From positions 1,364,001-1,428,000 of the forward strand of contig NC_064040.1 in assembly GCF_932526225.1 (NCBI RefSeq): a DNA stretch of 64,000 bases. Direction: 5' to 3'. This document shows, piece by piece, positions 49,101 through 60,675 of this stretch. Position 1 is the stretch's first letter. Each line of letters begins with the position of its first letter. A model generated the notes under the pieces. That model worked only from the letters and a program-made list of their open reading frames with translations. It did not search any database and was not told where the DNA came from. Source of the DNA: Nematostella vectensis (taxonomy: Eukaryota > Cnidaria > Anthozoa > Actiniaria > Edwardsiidae). The position numbers and the translations under genes are program-made.

Positions 49101-52100
49101 TGATATGTAATATCATATTGTAATTCAAGTAGTGTTGATAGGTAATATCATATTGTAATTCAAGTAGTGTTGATAGGTAATATCATATTGTAATTCAAGT
49201 AGTGTTGATAGGTAATATCATATTGTAATTCAAGTAGTGTTGATAGGTAATATCATATAGTAATTCAAGTAGTGTTGATAGGTAATATCATATTGTAATT
49301 CAAGTAGTGTTGATAGGTAATATCATATTGTAATTCAAGTAGTGTTGATAGGTAATATCATATAGTAATTCAAGTAGTGTTGATAGGTAATATCATATTG
49401 TAATTCAAGTAGTGTTGATAGGTAATATCATATTGTAATTCAAATAGTGTTGATAGGTAATATCATATTGTAATTCAAGTAGTGTTGATATGTAATATCA
49501 TATTAAATGTAATTCAAGTAGTGTTGATAGGTAATATATTGTAATTAAAGTAGTGTTGATATGTAATATCATATTGTAATTCAAGTAGGGTTGATATGTA
49601 ATATTACATTATATTGTAATTCAAGTTTTTATAGGTAATGTCATATCATATGTTGTATCATATCTTTATGAAATCAAGTAGTGTTGATAGAAAACTATGT
49701 GGATAGATGTTAGAATAACTTCTTGTTATTTAACTGAGGGCTGATTGTAGCAACATGCCTTTTTGTTTTTTCTTCGTTTAAATTGCTGAAGCTGTTTTGA
49801 ATCAGCTCTACTACAAGTTACCCATACTAAATGCTTTTTGGAGAGATTAAGGAAAGCAGAATTTAAAATCCATGAGAAGTCATGCATGGCTTAGCTATTG
49901 TTGTTACATTATTATCTTGTAACCTTGTTGGTGTAATTTGTAGAATTCACTACCCGCTGCCACTGCCATATGTCGGTAAACCAGACCCAGTCCAGCTACA
50001 GGAAGCTCTGAGAAGACTGGAAGAAGAAAACAAGCGACTGAAGGAACAGGCAGGTTGAAGAGATAATAAGGAATGGAGTGGACTTTCCTGCAATAGCAGA
50101 TTGTTGTTTGCATTTTTTGGAAGACTAAATCACAACCATTGTCTCACATTAATGTATTTCCAGTCCACTTAGGTGAATCAACCTTACCTGAGTTTTGATT
50201 TTATTGCAGCTCCTTAAAAGATCTACAAATGGCACTGTTACACATTTGCAGAAAGAGTAAGTGTTTAGCTTAATTATTGATATCTGCAATGCTACATAAG
50301 TGTATCATGGCTGTAGATGGAACCTTTTGTCTGGGGGTGGGGTGGGTCAGGTTAGGCAACAAGAAGTGTAGGAGCCGCACAATAAATTTTCAGTGGCCTC
50401 AAACTGCATGAACAGTTAAGCAGAGGAGAGAGAGGATATAACAGTGATTTTGTGTTTAGGATGGAAATTTATCAAAGAATGAGATAATATAACTATGATT
50501 TTTTTTGTGTGTTAAGGATGGAAAGTTTAGTGAGAGAGAAAGATGAATTAACTATTATTTTTTTGTGTATGTTTTTAGGATGGAAAGTTTAGCGAAGGAG
50601 AGAGATGATATTCAAGCCCAGTTTGAGACATACCAGCGAGAGTTGAAACACACGGGCAAAGCCAACACTGCTAAGGAAATACGAGTCTTGAAAAAAGTCG
50701 TACAAAATTTAGAGGTAAAAAGTGTGTAAGTGACACGAATGACTCTGAGTTTCTCAGTCGAAATTGTTTTTAACGCATGCCATTTTCAATATGCAAATGA
50801 GTCGAGCTGATTCCACCCACTTCAATCAATCTAAACCAATCGACAATAAGAGCAGCCAAGTTCTACAGGCGCGTAGCCAGAGAGAGGGCCCCCACCCTCC
50901 CCCCCCCCTCCCCCCCTCCCCTCTAGCAATTAAAAAATACAGTAAATGTAAGTGACAGTATCTAAAACACAGGAGAAATTGCCTTGAAAGTCCCTTTTGG
51001 GCCCCCTCCTGTTAAAAATCCTGGCTACTCCGCTGTTCTATGTTTGGAAATGATACGGGGATGTTTATAGCTAATGTCAAAATGACCAATTGACTTTTCT
51101 AGAGTGACCTTATGAAAGAGAAGACGAAACACCAAAGAATTATCAACAAAAAGAACCAGGAATATAGAAACATCGTTGAAGAGGTAAATGTGCTCTGCGC
51201 CTTTTATCAACTCTGTGGCGTCATTATTCAACTATCTGAATAACTGTATAACTATACAACTGTACGTTTGTCGTTTCCAGCTAGAGGAGCTGCGAGCAAG
51301 CGAAAGGAATCTTCGCGCCCGATGCCGCAGCCTTACAAATGAGCTCGCGGTGTTCAAACGAAAGTATGTATTGTAAACGAATGTCTCATCTATGAGCCAA
51401 GGGTTTGGGTCTTTGGAAAGCATGTCAACAGTGGTTGTTGGTATCTATGTCGAAATTTATATATTAGGAAATACTCGCCAGAGATAGATGGTACATCCCC
51501 ATAATACAATACCTTCCAGCCCTGCACTCGCCAATAATTAATAAAACTCTTCTTGTACTAATTCAAGCCTGAATTTATCGGTGTATATCAATAATAATCC
51601 TTGTTTATCGAGGGTAGCATATTAACCGAATACACAGTTTCTAACATTTGGTCCACGTAAGCATTGTAAGCACTGTCACTGGTCACTGCCAGAGGGTTTA
51701 TTGCGTCCCCAGAAGAGAGAAGGTACCTCCGGTTTAGTGTCCTAACTCACACTTGTGACACAAATTCGAATCAAGGCAGAAACTCGGAAAAATCCCCAGT
51801 TTGAGCCAGGATTCGAACCTGGGCCACAGCGGTGAGAGGCCGACGCGCTAACACACTAGGCCACCCGTGATTCCACATAATGGGATGTGTATAAGTGGAT
51901 GGTACATGCCCACGTGCTGATAGCTATACCTACCATGGCTATGTGTACAATGTTGACACTCAAACGCGCCGCAGCGCATTTCCGACTAAAATCTCCGAAA
52001 AGCTAGACATCCATTCAAAAAGAGAGATTTTTTTGAGATTACCCTCAACTTAGTTTTTTTCTTGTGAAATAGCTTTAAGTGGATAATTTTGCAGTAACTA

Positions 52101-55100
52101 GTTTTCACATAAAAACGTCATGTGAATTGTCGATGAAGAGAAAACATGTATAATGACGGCCTTTGTTAGACAATATCATAATTTTTAAGTGATAGATGTT
52201 GTGTACATTAGTTGCAGTTTCAATAAGTTGCGATTGTTAGAAACCTTGAACGCTTCCCTTGGAGTAGTTCTGGATTCAGTATCTCACTAACTTTTGTCAT
52301 GCTGCTTCTATATGACTAACTAGTCTGCTTATTAAACACGCTATGTAGCGTGCGTTAAGATATCTGATAACGCAAAGGGTGTCGTGTCAAAAACACGCTA
52401 TTAGCCGTGCCGCCGCACCCTGAAATCGAATGTTTCAAAGGCCGAGTCGTTAGCACGCTAGCGTGTCACTAGATGGCGTGTGTACTCGCCGAGTTTTGGT
52501 AAATTTATTAACGTGATCCCACACGCAAGAACACAGCATCGCTCTAGCTATGGACACGGATAGTTCAGTCACCGGAGCGGAAAGAATTCGTCTTTGGCGA
52601 GAAAAGAAGCGACAGACAAGGGCCAAATATCAGAAGGACTATTACAGCAAGAATCGCGAGAAAATCAATAGAAAAATTCGGGAAAAGGCCAAGCTCAAAA
52701 GAGAGGAGAAACGAGCTAATCTTCCTGACGAAGTCGCAAATCGACGACTAAAATGGCGGCAGAGTAAAGCTCGTCAAAAAGGAACATTTACATGGATATT
52801 CGTTGCTAGCTTAGAGATTTCTATCTCTAGTACTTCGAGTTCTTGTTGCGTATCCTCATTCGTTAATTTGTTTTTGAAGAAATTGTCACACGAACATACG
52901 ACGCGAAACAGCTAGAACACGAACACGAATAGCTTTGAGAGATTAAGAAAAGCGCACAGTTTTTACGTTTATTTGAGTGGTATTGCACATACGAATCTCA
53001 TTCCTTCTCATTAAGATCGACGCAGTCGTAGAGGACGTTTTTTATGTGGGGCGGAAAGACATCAACATTGTGATTTGGCGAAAGCCCTGCTAAAGATGTT
53101 GTAAAGCCATCAAAAAAAAATAGAGGTACATCAACAAATTGCTGAATATTTTTCTTTTCTTTTATCATACACCGTTTCGTTTCTGGTTTAAAAAACAATT
53201 CAATACGCTCATAGGGAAATGATTAGCAATATCTTCCTCCATAGCAATGTGTTATGGCAAGAAATTAGCAAGTTGTTCTAAACTTGAATAAACAATGTGC
53301 GTGCAGTGACGTCTCGTGCGTGTTAGTGACATGCTCTGCGATATCTACTTACCAGCGTGCATGGCAAACACAGTTCTGACCGTGTCCAAAAAAGACTCTG
53401 CGTGCGTTGACACAACGTAAAGTAATAGGATTAGGCTTAGGCACGCTGAACCGTGCAAATTACACACTGATACGAGCCATGGCACGGTCCGGCTTGCATG
53501 TAACACAGTTGGGTACCAACATTGAGCACATAGCCCCATCCCTTCACTCGCCAGGTCTCAGTAACAAAACTCTCCTTGTACTAAATCAGAATTTATCGTT
53601 GTAAATGTGGAGTCAGCCCTTCCTCTCATTACCAGGCCCTCTCATTGCAGCTCGCGAGTGTCTCCTGCGCCTAGTAACACAAGTCGACGCAGCTCGTCCC
53701 GCGGGTCAGTCCCGCGACCTCGCCGCTCAACCTCGCACGGCCGTCGTTCCTCCTCGCGGGATCGCCTCGAGATGCGGGATCGTCGCTCTGCCTCGCGGGA
53801 TCGCCTGCAGATGCGGGATCGTCGCTCTGCCTCGCGGGATAGAATCCCCTCCTCGGGTGGTCGAAGGCGGTCCCCCTCTCCTTCCGGTATGGAGGCTAAA
53901 GTCGTTCCGCCTTGTGCAATGCGTTCTCTTCTACATTTAGATCCAGTAGATATTTGACATATTTGCCCCAAACAGGTCGTGTGTAGTTTGAGCATTTATA
54001 TGATGTAAAAGAAGGATATCCTTTGGTGCTGGTGCAATGTCTTGGACGCCCTCTGCCTGCGTTACTAATTACCCTAACTTGATGATCTCACTTTCCCCAG
54101 GTCCCCGACCGCCACGGTTCGACCCTACTGCGTATCCTTGAAAATTCAATATATTTTTTCTTTCTTAAAAATTGATTAGATATAGATCGACTATCGGATA
54201 AATCTTCACCAGATCTTAAATACGTAGAAGGTATCCCGCATTGCTTCCTTGACCAAGCCCTAGGTACATTAAAGAAAAGCAGCGTAAAATCCAAGAAGCT
54301 GAGAAAAGTCGAGGGTAAATGCCCCATTTTTAGTTCACAATCTTTAGTTGGCAACTGTGAACTATACCGTGTAGATAGGTCAGCAATAATTGTCGTTATG
54401 CCAATTTGTATGCGACAGCATTACTTTTGTAGAGCAAAATAGTTGTCAATGTTTATTTGTTAGTTGGCAAACCGTTGGCTTGCCCCAACTCATTCATGGA
54501 ACCGTGGCTTTGATTTCGTTCAGACGAAAGAGAACCTTATCTGGTGGGTCTCTGCCACGAGGTCGATCCAGGTCCCTGTCTTCTGATCGGCTGGGTACCA
54601 GGCTGCCCTCGGCAAGAAAAGGATCCGCCTCCAAAATAGGTAGGTCTCTTATCCATTTGAAGATTTCTCGGACATCGTTTTGATGGTTTCTTTTGTAGGA
54701 ATTTCTCGGACATCGTTTTGATAGTTTCTTTTCTAGGAATTCCTCGGACATCGATTTTAGGGTTTCTTTTCTAGGAATTCCGTGGACATCGTTTTGAAGG
54801 TTTCTTTTCTAGGAATTCCTCAGACATCGTTTTGAGGTTTTCTTTTCTAGGAATTTCTCGGGCATCGTTTTGAAGGTTTCTTTTCTAGTTCCTCGGACAT
54901 CGTTTTGAATGTTTCTTTTCTAGGAATTCCTCAGACATCGTTTTGATGTTTTCTTTTCTAGGAATTTCTCGGGCATCGTTTTAAAGGTTTCTTTTCTAGT
55001 TCCTCGGACATCGTTTTGAAGGTTGTTTTCTAGGAATTCCTCGAATATCGTTTTGATAGTTTCTTTTCTAGGAATTCCTCGGACATCGTTTTGAAGGTTT

Positions 55101-58100
55101 CTTTTCTAGGAATTCCTCAGACATCGTTTTGATGTTTTCTTTTCTAGGAATTTCTCGGGCATCGTTTTGAAGGTTTCTTTTTTAGTTCCTCGGACATCGT
55201 TTTGAAGGTTTCTTTTCTAGGAATTCCTCGAATATCGTTTTGATAGTTTCTTTTCTAGGAATTCCTCGGACATCGTTTTGAAAGTTTCTTTTCTAGGAAT
55301 TCCTCGGACATCGTTTTGATAGTTTCTTTTCTAGGAATTCCTCGGATATCGTCTTGAAGGTTTCTTTTCTAGTAATTCCTCGGACATCGTTTTGATAGTT
55401 TCTTTTCTAGGAATTCCTCGGACATCGATTTGAAGCTTTCTTTTGTAGGAATTTCTCGGACATCGTTTTGATAGTTTCTTTTCTAGGAATTCCTCGGACA
55501 TCGATTTTAGGGTTTCTTTTCTAGGAATTCCTCGGACATCGTTTTGAAGGTTTCTTTTCTAGGAATTCCTCAGACATCGTTTTGATGTTTTCTTTTCTAG
55601 GAATTTCTCGGGCATCGTTTTGAAGGTTTCTTTTCTAGTTCCTCGGACATCGTTTTGAATGTTTCTTTTCTAGGAATTCCTCAGACATCGTTTTGATGTT
55701 TTCTTTTCTAGGAATTTCTCGGGCATCGTTTTGAAGGTTTCTTTTCTAGTTCCTCGGACATCGTTTTGAAGGTTTCTTTTCTAGGAATTCCTCGAATATC
55801 GTTTTGATAGTTTCTTTTCTAGGAATTCCTCGGACATCGTTTTGAAGGTTTCTTTTCTAGGAATTCCTCAGACATCGTTTTGATGTTTTCTTTTCTATGA
55901 ATTTCTCGGGCATCGTTTTGAAGGTTTCTTTTCTAGTTCCTCGGACATCGTTTTAAAGGTTTCTTTTCTAGGAATTTCTCGAATATCGTTTTGATAGTTT
56001 CTTTTCTAGGAATTCCTCGGACATCGTTTTGAAAGTTTCTTTTCTAGGAATTCCTCGGACATCGTTTTGATAGTTTCTTTTCTAGGAATTCCTCGGATAT
56101 CGTCTTGAAGGTTTCTTTTCTAGTAATTCCTCGGATTTCGTTTTGATAGTTTCTTTTCTAGGAATTCCTCGGACATCGATTTGAAGCTTTCTTTTCTAGG
56201 AATTCCTCGGACATCGTTTTGATGGTTTCTTTTCTAGGGATTTCTCTTTTCTAAGAATTCCTCGGACATCGTTTTGAAAGTTTCTTTTCTAGGAATTCCT
56301 CGGACATCGTTTTGAAGGTTTTTATTTCTAGGAATTCCTCGGACATCGTTTTGAAGGTTTCTTTTCTAGGAATTCCTCGGACATCGTTTTGAAGGTTTCT
56401 TTTCTAAGAATTCCTCGAACATCGTTTTGATGGTTTCTTTTCTAGGAATTCCTTGGACATCGTTTTAAAGGTTTCTTTTCTAGGAATTCCTCGGACATCG
56501 TTTTGAAGGTTTCTTTTCTAGAAATTCCTCGGACATCGGTATGATGGTTTCTTTTCTAGGAATTACTCGGACATCGTTTCAAAGGTTTCTTTTCTAGGAA
56601 TTACTCGGACATCGTTTTGATGGTTTCTTTTCTAGGAATTACTCGGACATCGATTTGAAGGTTTCTTTTCAAGGAATTCCTCGGACATCGTTTTGAAGGT
56701 TTATTTTCTAGGAATTACTCGGACATAGTTTTGATGGTTTCTTTTTTAGGAATTCCTCGGACATCGTTTTGTTAGTTTCTTTTATCTTGGACATTTTCAA
56801 TGTTTTGCCTTTTTTTCTAGGAATTCCTCGGACATCTTCGACCGGTAGCCTGGGGAGTAGACGCTCGTCCCAGTCCTCTACTGATGGCGCTGTTTTAACA
56901 GACCAATCAAATCGGCAGACTCGACGTAGAAGTTCAAGGTGAGAGTGGAGATTAATTTCACGCTGTCTTTCACAGGCATTTCAAAGATTCCTTATTTTAT
57001 TGCAATCCTTTCCATGATCTTGGGCTAGCATCAAAGCGTGTTATAATCTCTCTAATCACCATTGTGTTGTAGGAGTTCTAAGGCCAGTGTCGGCAGCCGC
57101 GGTAAAGAGAATCCCCGGCGACCAGAAGACTGGACGAGTCCTGACGATACAGACACGGTAATGCACCGTACAGACACGGTAATGCACCGTACAGACACGG
57201 TAATGCACCGTACAGACACGGTAATGCACCGTACAGACACGGTAATGCACTGTACAGACACGGTAATGCACCGTACAGACACGGTAATGCACCGTACAGA
57301 CACGGTAATGCACTGTACAGACACGGTAATGCACCGTACAGACACGGTAATGCACCGTACAGACACGGTAATGCGCTGTACAGACACGGTAATGCGCTGT
57401 ACAGACACGGTAATGTACCGTACAGACACGGTAATGCACCGTACAGACACGGTAATGCGCTGTACAGACACGGTAATGCACCGTACAGACACGGTAATGC
57501 ACCGTACAGACACGGTAATGGACCGTACAGACACGGTAATGCACCGTACAGACACGGTAATGCACTGTACAGACACGGTAATGCACCGTACAGACACGGT
57601 AATGCACCGTACAGACACGGTAATGTACCGTACAGACACGGTAATGCACTGTACAGACACGGTAATGCACTGTACAGACACGGTAATGCACCGTACAGAC
57701 ACGGTAATGCACCGTACAGACACGGTAATGCACTGTACAGACACGGTAATGCACCGTACAGACACGGGAATGCACCGTACAGACACGGTAATGCACTGTA
57801 CAGACACGGTAATGCACCGTACAGACACGGTAATGCACCGTACAGACACGGTAATGCACCGTACAGACACGGTAATGCACCGTACAGACACGGTAATGCA
57901 CTGTACAGACACGGTAATGCACTGTACAGACACGGTAATGCACCGTACAGACACGGTAATGCACCGTACAGACACGGTAATGCACTGTACAGACACGGTA
58001 ATGCACCGTACAGACACGGGAATGCACCGTACAGGCACGGTAATGCACTGTACAGACACGGGAATGCACTGTACAGACACGGTTATGCACCGTACAGACA

Positions 58101-60292
58101 CGGTAATGCACCGTAAAGACACGGGAATGCACTGTACAGACACGGTAATGCACCGTACAGACACGGTAATGCACCGTAAAGACACGGTAATGCGCTGTAC
58201 AGACACGGTAATGCACCGTACAGACACGGTAATGCACCGTACAGACACGGTAATGCGCTGTACAGACACGGTAATGCACCGTACAGACACGGTAATGCAC
58301 CGTACAGACACGGTAATGGACCGTACAGACACGGTAATGCACCGTACAGACACGGTAATGCACTGTACAGACACGGTAATGCGCTGTACAGACACGGTAA
58401 TGCACCGCACAGAGACGGTAATGCACCGTACAGACACGGTAATGCACCGTACAGACACGGTAATGCACCGTACAGACACGGTTATGGACTGTACAGACAC
58501 GGTAATGCACCGTACAGACACGGTAATGCACCGTACAGACACGGTAATGCACCGTACAGACACGGTAATGCACTGTACAGACACGGTAATGCACCGTACA
58601 GACACGGGAATGCACCGTACAGACACGGTAATGCACTGTACAGACACGGGAATGCACTGTACAGACACGGTTATGCACCGTACAGACACGGTAATGCACC
58701 GTAAAGACACGGGAATGCACTGTACAGACACGGTAATGCACCGTACAGACACGGTAATGCACCGTAAAGACACGGTAATGCGCTGTACAGACACGGTAAT
58801 GCGCTGTACAGACACGGTAATGCACCGTACAGACACGGTAATGCGCTGTACAGACACGGTAATGCACCGTACAGACACGGTAATGCACCGTACAGACACG
58901 GTAATGGACCGTACAGACACGGTAATGCACCGTACAGACACGGTAATGCACTGTACAGACACGGTAATGCGCTGTACAGACACGGTAATGCACCGCACAG
59001 AGACGGTAATGCACCGTACAGACACGGTAATGCACCGTACAGACACGGTAATGCACCGTACAGACACGGTTATGGACTGTACAGACACGGTAATGCACCG
59101 TACAGACACGGTAATGCACCGTACAGACACGGTAATACACCGTACAGACACGGTAATGCACCGTACAGACACGGTAATGGACCGTACAGACACGGTAATG
59201 CACCGTACAGACACGGTAATGGACCGTACAGACACGGTAATGCACCGTACAGACACGGTAATGCACCGTACAGACACGGTAATGGACCGTACAGACACGG
59301 TAATGCACTGTACAGACACGGTAATGCACCGTACAGACACGGTAATGCACCGTACAGACACGGTAATGCACCGTACAGACACGGTAATGCACCGTACAGA
59401 CACGGTAATGGATTGTACAGACACGGTAATGGACCGTACAGACACGGTAATGGACCGTACAGACACGGTAATGCACCGTACAGACACTTTGTGAAGCTTT
59501 GTGATGTGGATTATATATTTATTTTACAGGGTAATTACCAGGCCTTGAAACACCCAACCGCCTTGTATCCTTTGGGCATAAAATTCATTTTCAAACTTCG
59601 GTATCTTGGTAGAACTAATTCAAATTTATCTAATATCCAGGATACAGTTATATCCCGTATGATCTGATATCCCGGATACCGTTATATCCCGTATGACCTT
59701 ATACCCCGGATACAGTTATATCCTGTATGATCTTATATCCCAGATACAGCTATGTCCCGTAAGATCTTATACCCCGGATACAATTATATACCATATGATC
59801 TAATTTCCCGGATACAGTTATGTCCCGTATCATCTAATATCTCGGATACAGTCATATCCCGTATGATCCTATATCCGAAAAACTCTGTAATTACTTCTCA
59901 CGCTTCTTATTATAATTATTAGTTGTCAAGATGAAGATTTTGATGAAAATCTGGATTCATTTATATCGCGGTTGCATTGCTTTGACTTATCTCTAGATAT
60001 TCTAGCACACCCGAGCACGGGCGTGTTCATTCTCGCACCAAGCCGACGAAAACGCGACATCGACACATCATTAATTCAGGTAAGACACGTGACTTGACGG
60101 AGGATTTCGGCCAGGGCGTGGCCAAGGCTATGGAGATACATCTTCCTAAGCATAGGCAAATAGGACTCCCCCACTAACGGTGTCATCTATTTTACAGAGA
60201 TTGAAGACTCGTTTAATCGGTCAGCGGAGATGATGGAAATTGATGCGCGGTTGAATGCGCTGCAGCACTTTATGAAAGCGAATCTACAGTGA
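46102..60292 (+). CDS. CCDC61: CCDC61 / VFL3 basal-body protein
   Basis: SAS-6-like basal body protein. Eighteen exons join in frame to 587 aa: 46102-46270, 46433-46515, 46808-46977, 49944-50049, 50210-50256, 50579-50714, 51103-51183, 51281-51363, 53651-53886, 54101-54131, 54264-54314, 54524-54639, 56821-56938, 57073-57157, 59530-59564, 59923-59970, 60006-60079 and 60198-60292. Residues 1-150 are the head domain (LEVEDRLTADRWTGQFD, YIEDLTHKTGNFKQF, KRYLIMTYSVEFDR, IHYPLPLPYVGKPDPV). About 150-290 is coiled coil (ASERNLRARCRSLTNELAVF). Then follows an Arg/Ser-rich tail with RDRRSASRDRL repeats, FDPTAYIKEKQRKIQEAEK, and the C-terminal helix MMEIDARLNALQHFM. Intron 4 needs a GC donor (CAG|GCAGGT). 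Exon 15 is inferred from phase. Human protein 512 aa. Confidence 0.93.
46376..46445 (+). repeat. 40 bp duplication of the CCDC61 exon 2 acceptor
   Basis: GGTTTCTTTCAGATATAGAG occurs at 46381 and again at 46421. Both give AG acceptors; only the second (exon start 46433) continues GATCTAACTCAC in frame. The first would add 40 nt and shift the frame. Confidence 0.9.
47060..47430. mobile_element. Foldback-type element with two hairpins
   Basis: One dyad: TCACAGGACAAATATCA (about 47064) against TGATATCTGTCCTGTGA (about 47102). A second: 47327-47364 (GATATCAGCGGATAATATCC...) against 47393-47430 (...GGACATTATCCGCCAATATC), about 38 bp with few mismatches and a 28 bp loop. It lies in CCDC61 intron 3, in sequence unlike the surrounding repeats. 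Confidence 0.5.
47465..48720. repeat. About 134 bp array with CCDC61 exon 3 donor copies
   Basis: About nine units of 132-134 bp. Each holds two copies of TTGATAGGTAACATTATA or TCAATAGGTAACATTATATC, resembling the true exon 3 junction TTTGATAG|GTAGCATTAC, plus a shared GTACAGTAGTGTAGATAAGT block. Confidence 0.85.
48950..49690. repeat. 35 bp array of CCDC61 exon 3 donor-like units
   Basis: About 19 units of GTAGTGTTGATAGGTAATAT plus CATATTGTAATTCAA. The TTGATAG|GTAATATCATA core again matches the exon 3 end and donor. It is a second sub-array of the same origin, separated by about 230 bp of unique sequence. Confidence 0.85.
50445..50625 (+). repeat. Three copies of the CCDC61 exon 6 acceptor and start
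   Basis: About 62 bp units beginning TTTTGTGTGTTTAGG or similar, then ATGGAAAGTTTAGTGAGAGA and GAAAGATGA. The third is the true exon 6 (acceptor 50577-50578, GATGGAAAGTTTAGCGAAGG). Upstream copies are diverged, and both carry AG or AAG acceptors before GATGGAAA. Confidence 0.88.
50866..51035. mobile_element. Short hAT-like MITE
   Basis: It begins CAGGCGCGTAGCCAG and ends CTGGCTACTCCGCTG (inverted, two mismatches). Flanks share TTCTA. It contains a C-rich run. In CCDC61 intron 6. Confidence 0.65.
51640..51875 (-). mobile_element. tRNA-derived SINE
   Basis: On the minus strand an A-box-like GTGGCCTAGTGTGTTAGCGC is followed 40 bases on by a perfect B box GGTTCGAATCC within a tRNA-like head (51799-51870). 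A non-tRNA body with CGAATTTGTGTCACAAGTGT continues to about 51640. The head does not fold as a clean functional tRNA, so this is a SINE, not a tRNA gene. In CCDC61 intron 8. Confidence 0.7.
52550..52915 (+). CDS. Orphan basic ORF of 121 codons, possibly transposon-related
   Basis: Starts MDTDSSVTGAERIRLWREKK. Residues 14-80 are about half Lys/Arg with a coiled-coil look (NREKINRKIREKAKLKREEK, ANRRLKWRQSKARQK). The tail after residue 82 is unlike the rest and may be intron read-through. I do not recognise a domain. It lies in CCDC61 intron 8, between two diverged direct copies of about 65 bp (51525-51590 and 53545-53605) and among many CACGCT/AGCGTG motifs. This suggests an inserted element with a DNA-binding-like protein. 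Confidence 0.35.
   Translation: MDTDSSVTGAERIRLWREKKRQTRAKYQKDYYSKNREKINRKIREKAKLKREEKRANLPDEVANRRLKWRQSKARQKGTFTWIFVASLEISISSTSSSCCVSSFVNLFLKKLSHEHTTRNS
54650..56830. repeat. 38 bp array copying the CCDC61 exon 13 acceptor and start
   Basis: About 55 units of 33-38 bp: TTTCTTTTCTAGGAATTCCT, CGGACATCGTTTTGAAGG. The true exon 13 begins TTTTTTTCTAG|GAATTCCTCGGACATCTTCG (exon start 56821), so every unit is a copy of its pyrimidine tract, AG and first 16-17 exon bases. Units continue TCG TTT TGA in the exon frame, a stop. Confidence 0.95.
57148..59490. repeat. 21 bp in-frame donor array in CCDC61 intron 14
   Basis: About 111 units of TACAGACACGGTAATGCACC plus G. Exon 14 ends GATACAGACACG and its donor is GTAATG, so each unit repeats the exon end and donor. 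As 21 is divisible by three, the exon frame stays open for 2.3 kb (repeat DTVMHRT), and two minus frames are open for more than 800 codons. Variant units: CTG for CCG, GCGCTG, GTAAAG, GGGAATG (donor lost) and GGTTATG. Longer blocks are themselves duplicated: about 57.9-58.5 kb resembles about 58.5-59.1 kb. Confidence 0.95.
59640..59880. repeat. 34 bp array in CCDC61 intron 15
   Basis: About seven units of GGATACAGTTATATCCCGTA plus TGATCTGATATCCC. No clear link to an exon edge, though the exon 15 donor region contains TTGTATCC. Confidence 0.8.
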
Positions 60293-60669
60293 TGAAAATG
60301 ATGCTATACTGTGTTCCGTGATGACATAATACACATTACTTTGAGTACAGTTGGGAGTGGAGGATATCAAGCCTTTGGGCCGCTTGGGAACAGGACTAAT
60401 TGCCATTTTGAACTCGTCAAATGGTAGCACGACGTGTGAAATGCTGCTTAGTGTAAATAGGATCGCCCGTTCGCTACCGAATTCCACTAACTTTCGACGG
60501 ACTCGATTTAAACATGAGCTGTACATATGATATGATTGACAGTCAGGTTGCCATGTGCATTTATATCTTGAAATAGAGATCAGCAAAGAATTAGCTTCTT
60601 GTATATTTTATCTATGTAAAATTACTCGTATCAATAGACATCTCAGTATATTTTATCCTACTTAAGAAA

Positions 60670-60675
60670 AATAAA
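60670..60675 (+). terminator. Polyadenylation signal candidate for CCDC61
   Basis: AATAAA 378 bp after the CCDC61 stop codon. Confidence 0.45.

Noticed and set aside
51799-51870. tRNA gene on the minus strand
   Set aside because: A and B boxes are present, but the body continues as a non-tRNA tail and the acceptor stem does not pair cleanly; a SINE explains it better.
57052-59494. Three ORFs of more than 800 codons
   Set aside because: All arise from a stop-free 21 bp unit read in different frames and strands. Only exon 14 (57073-57157) is supported as coding.
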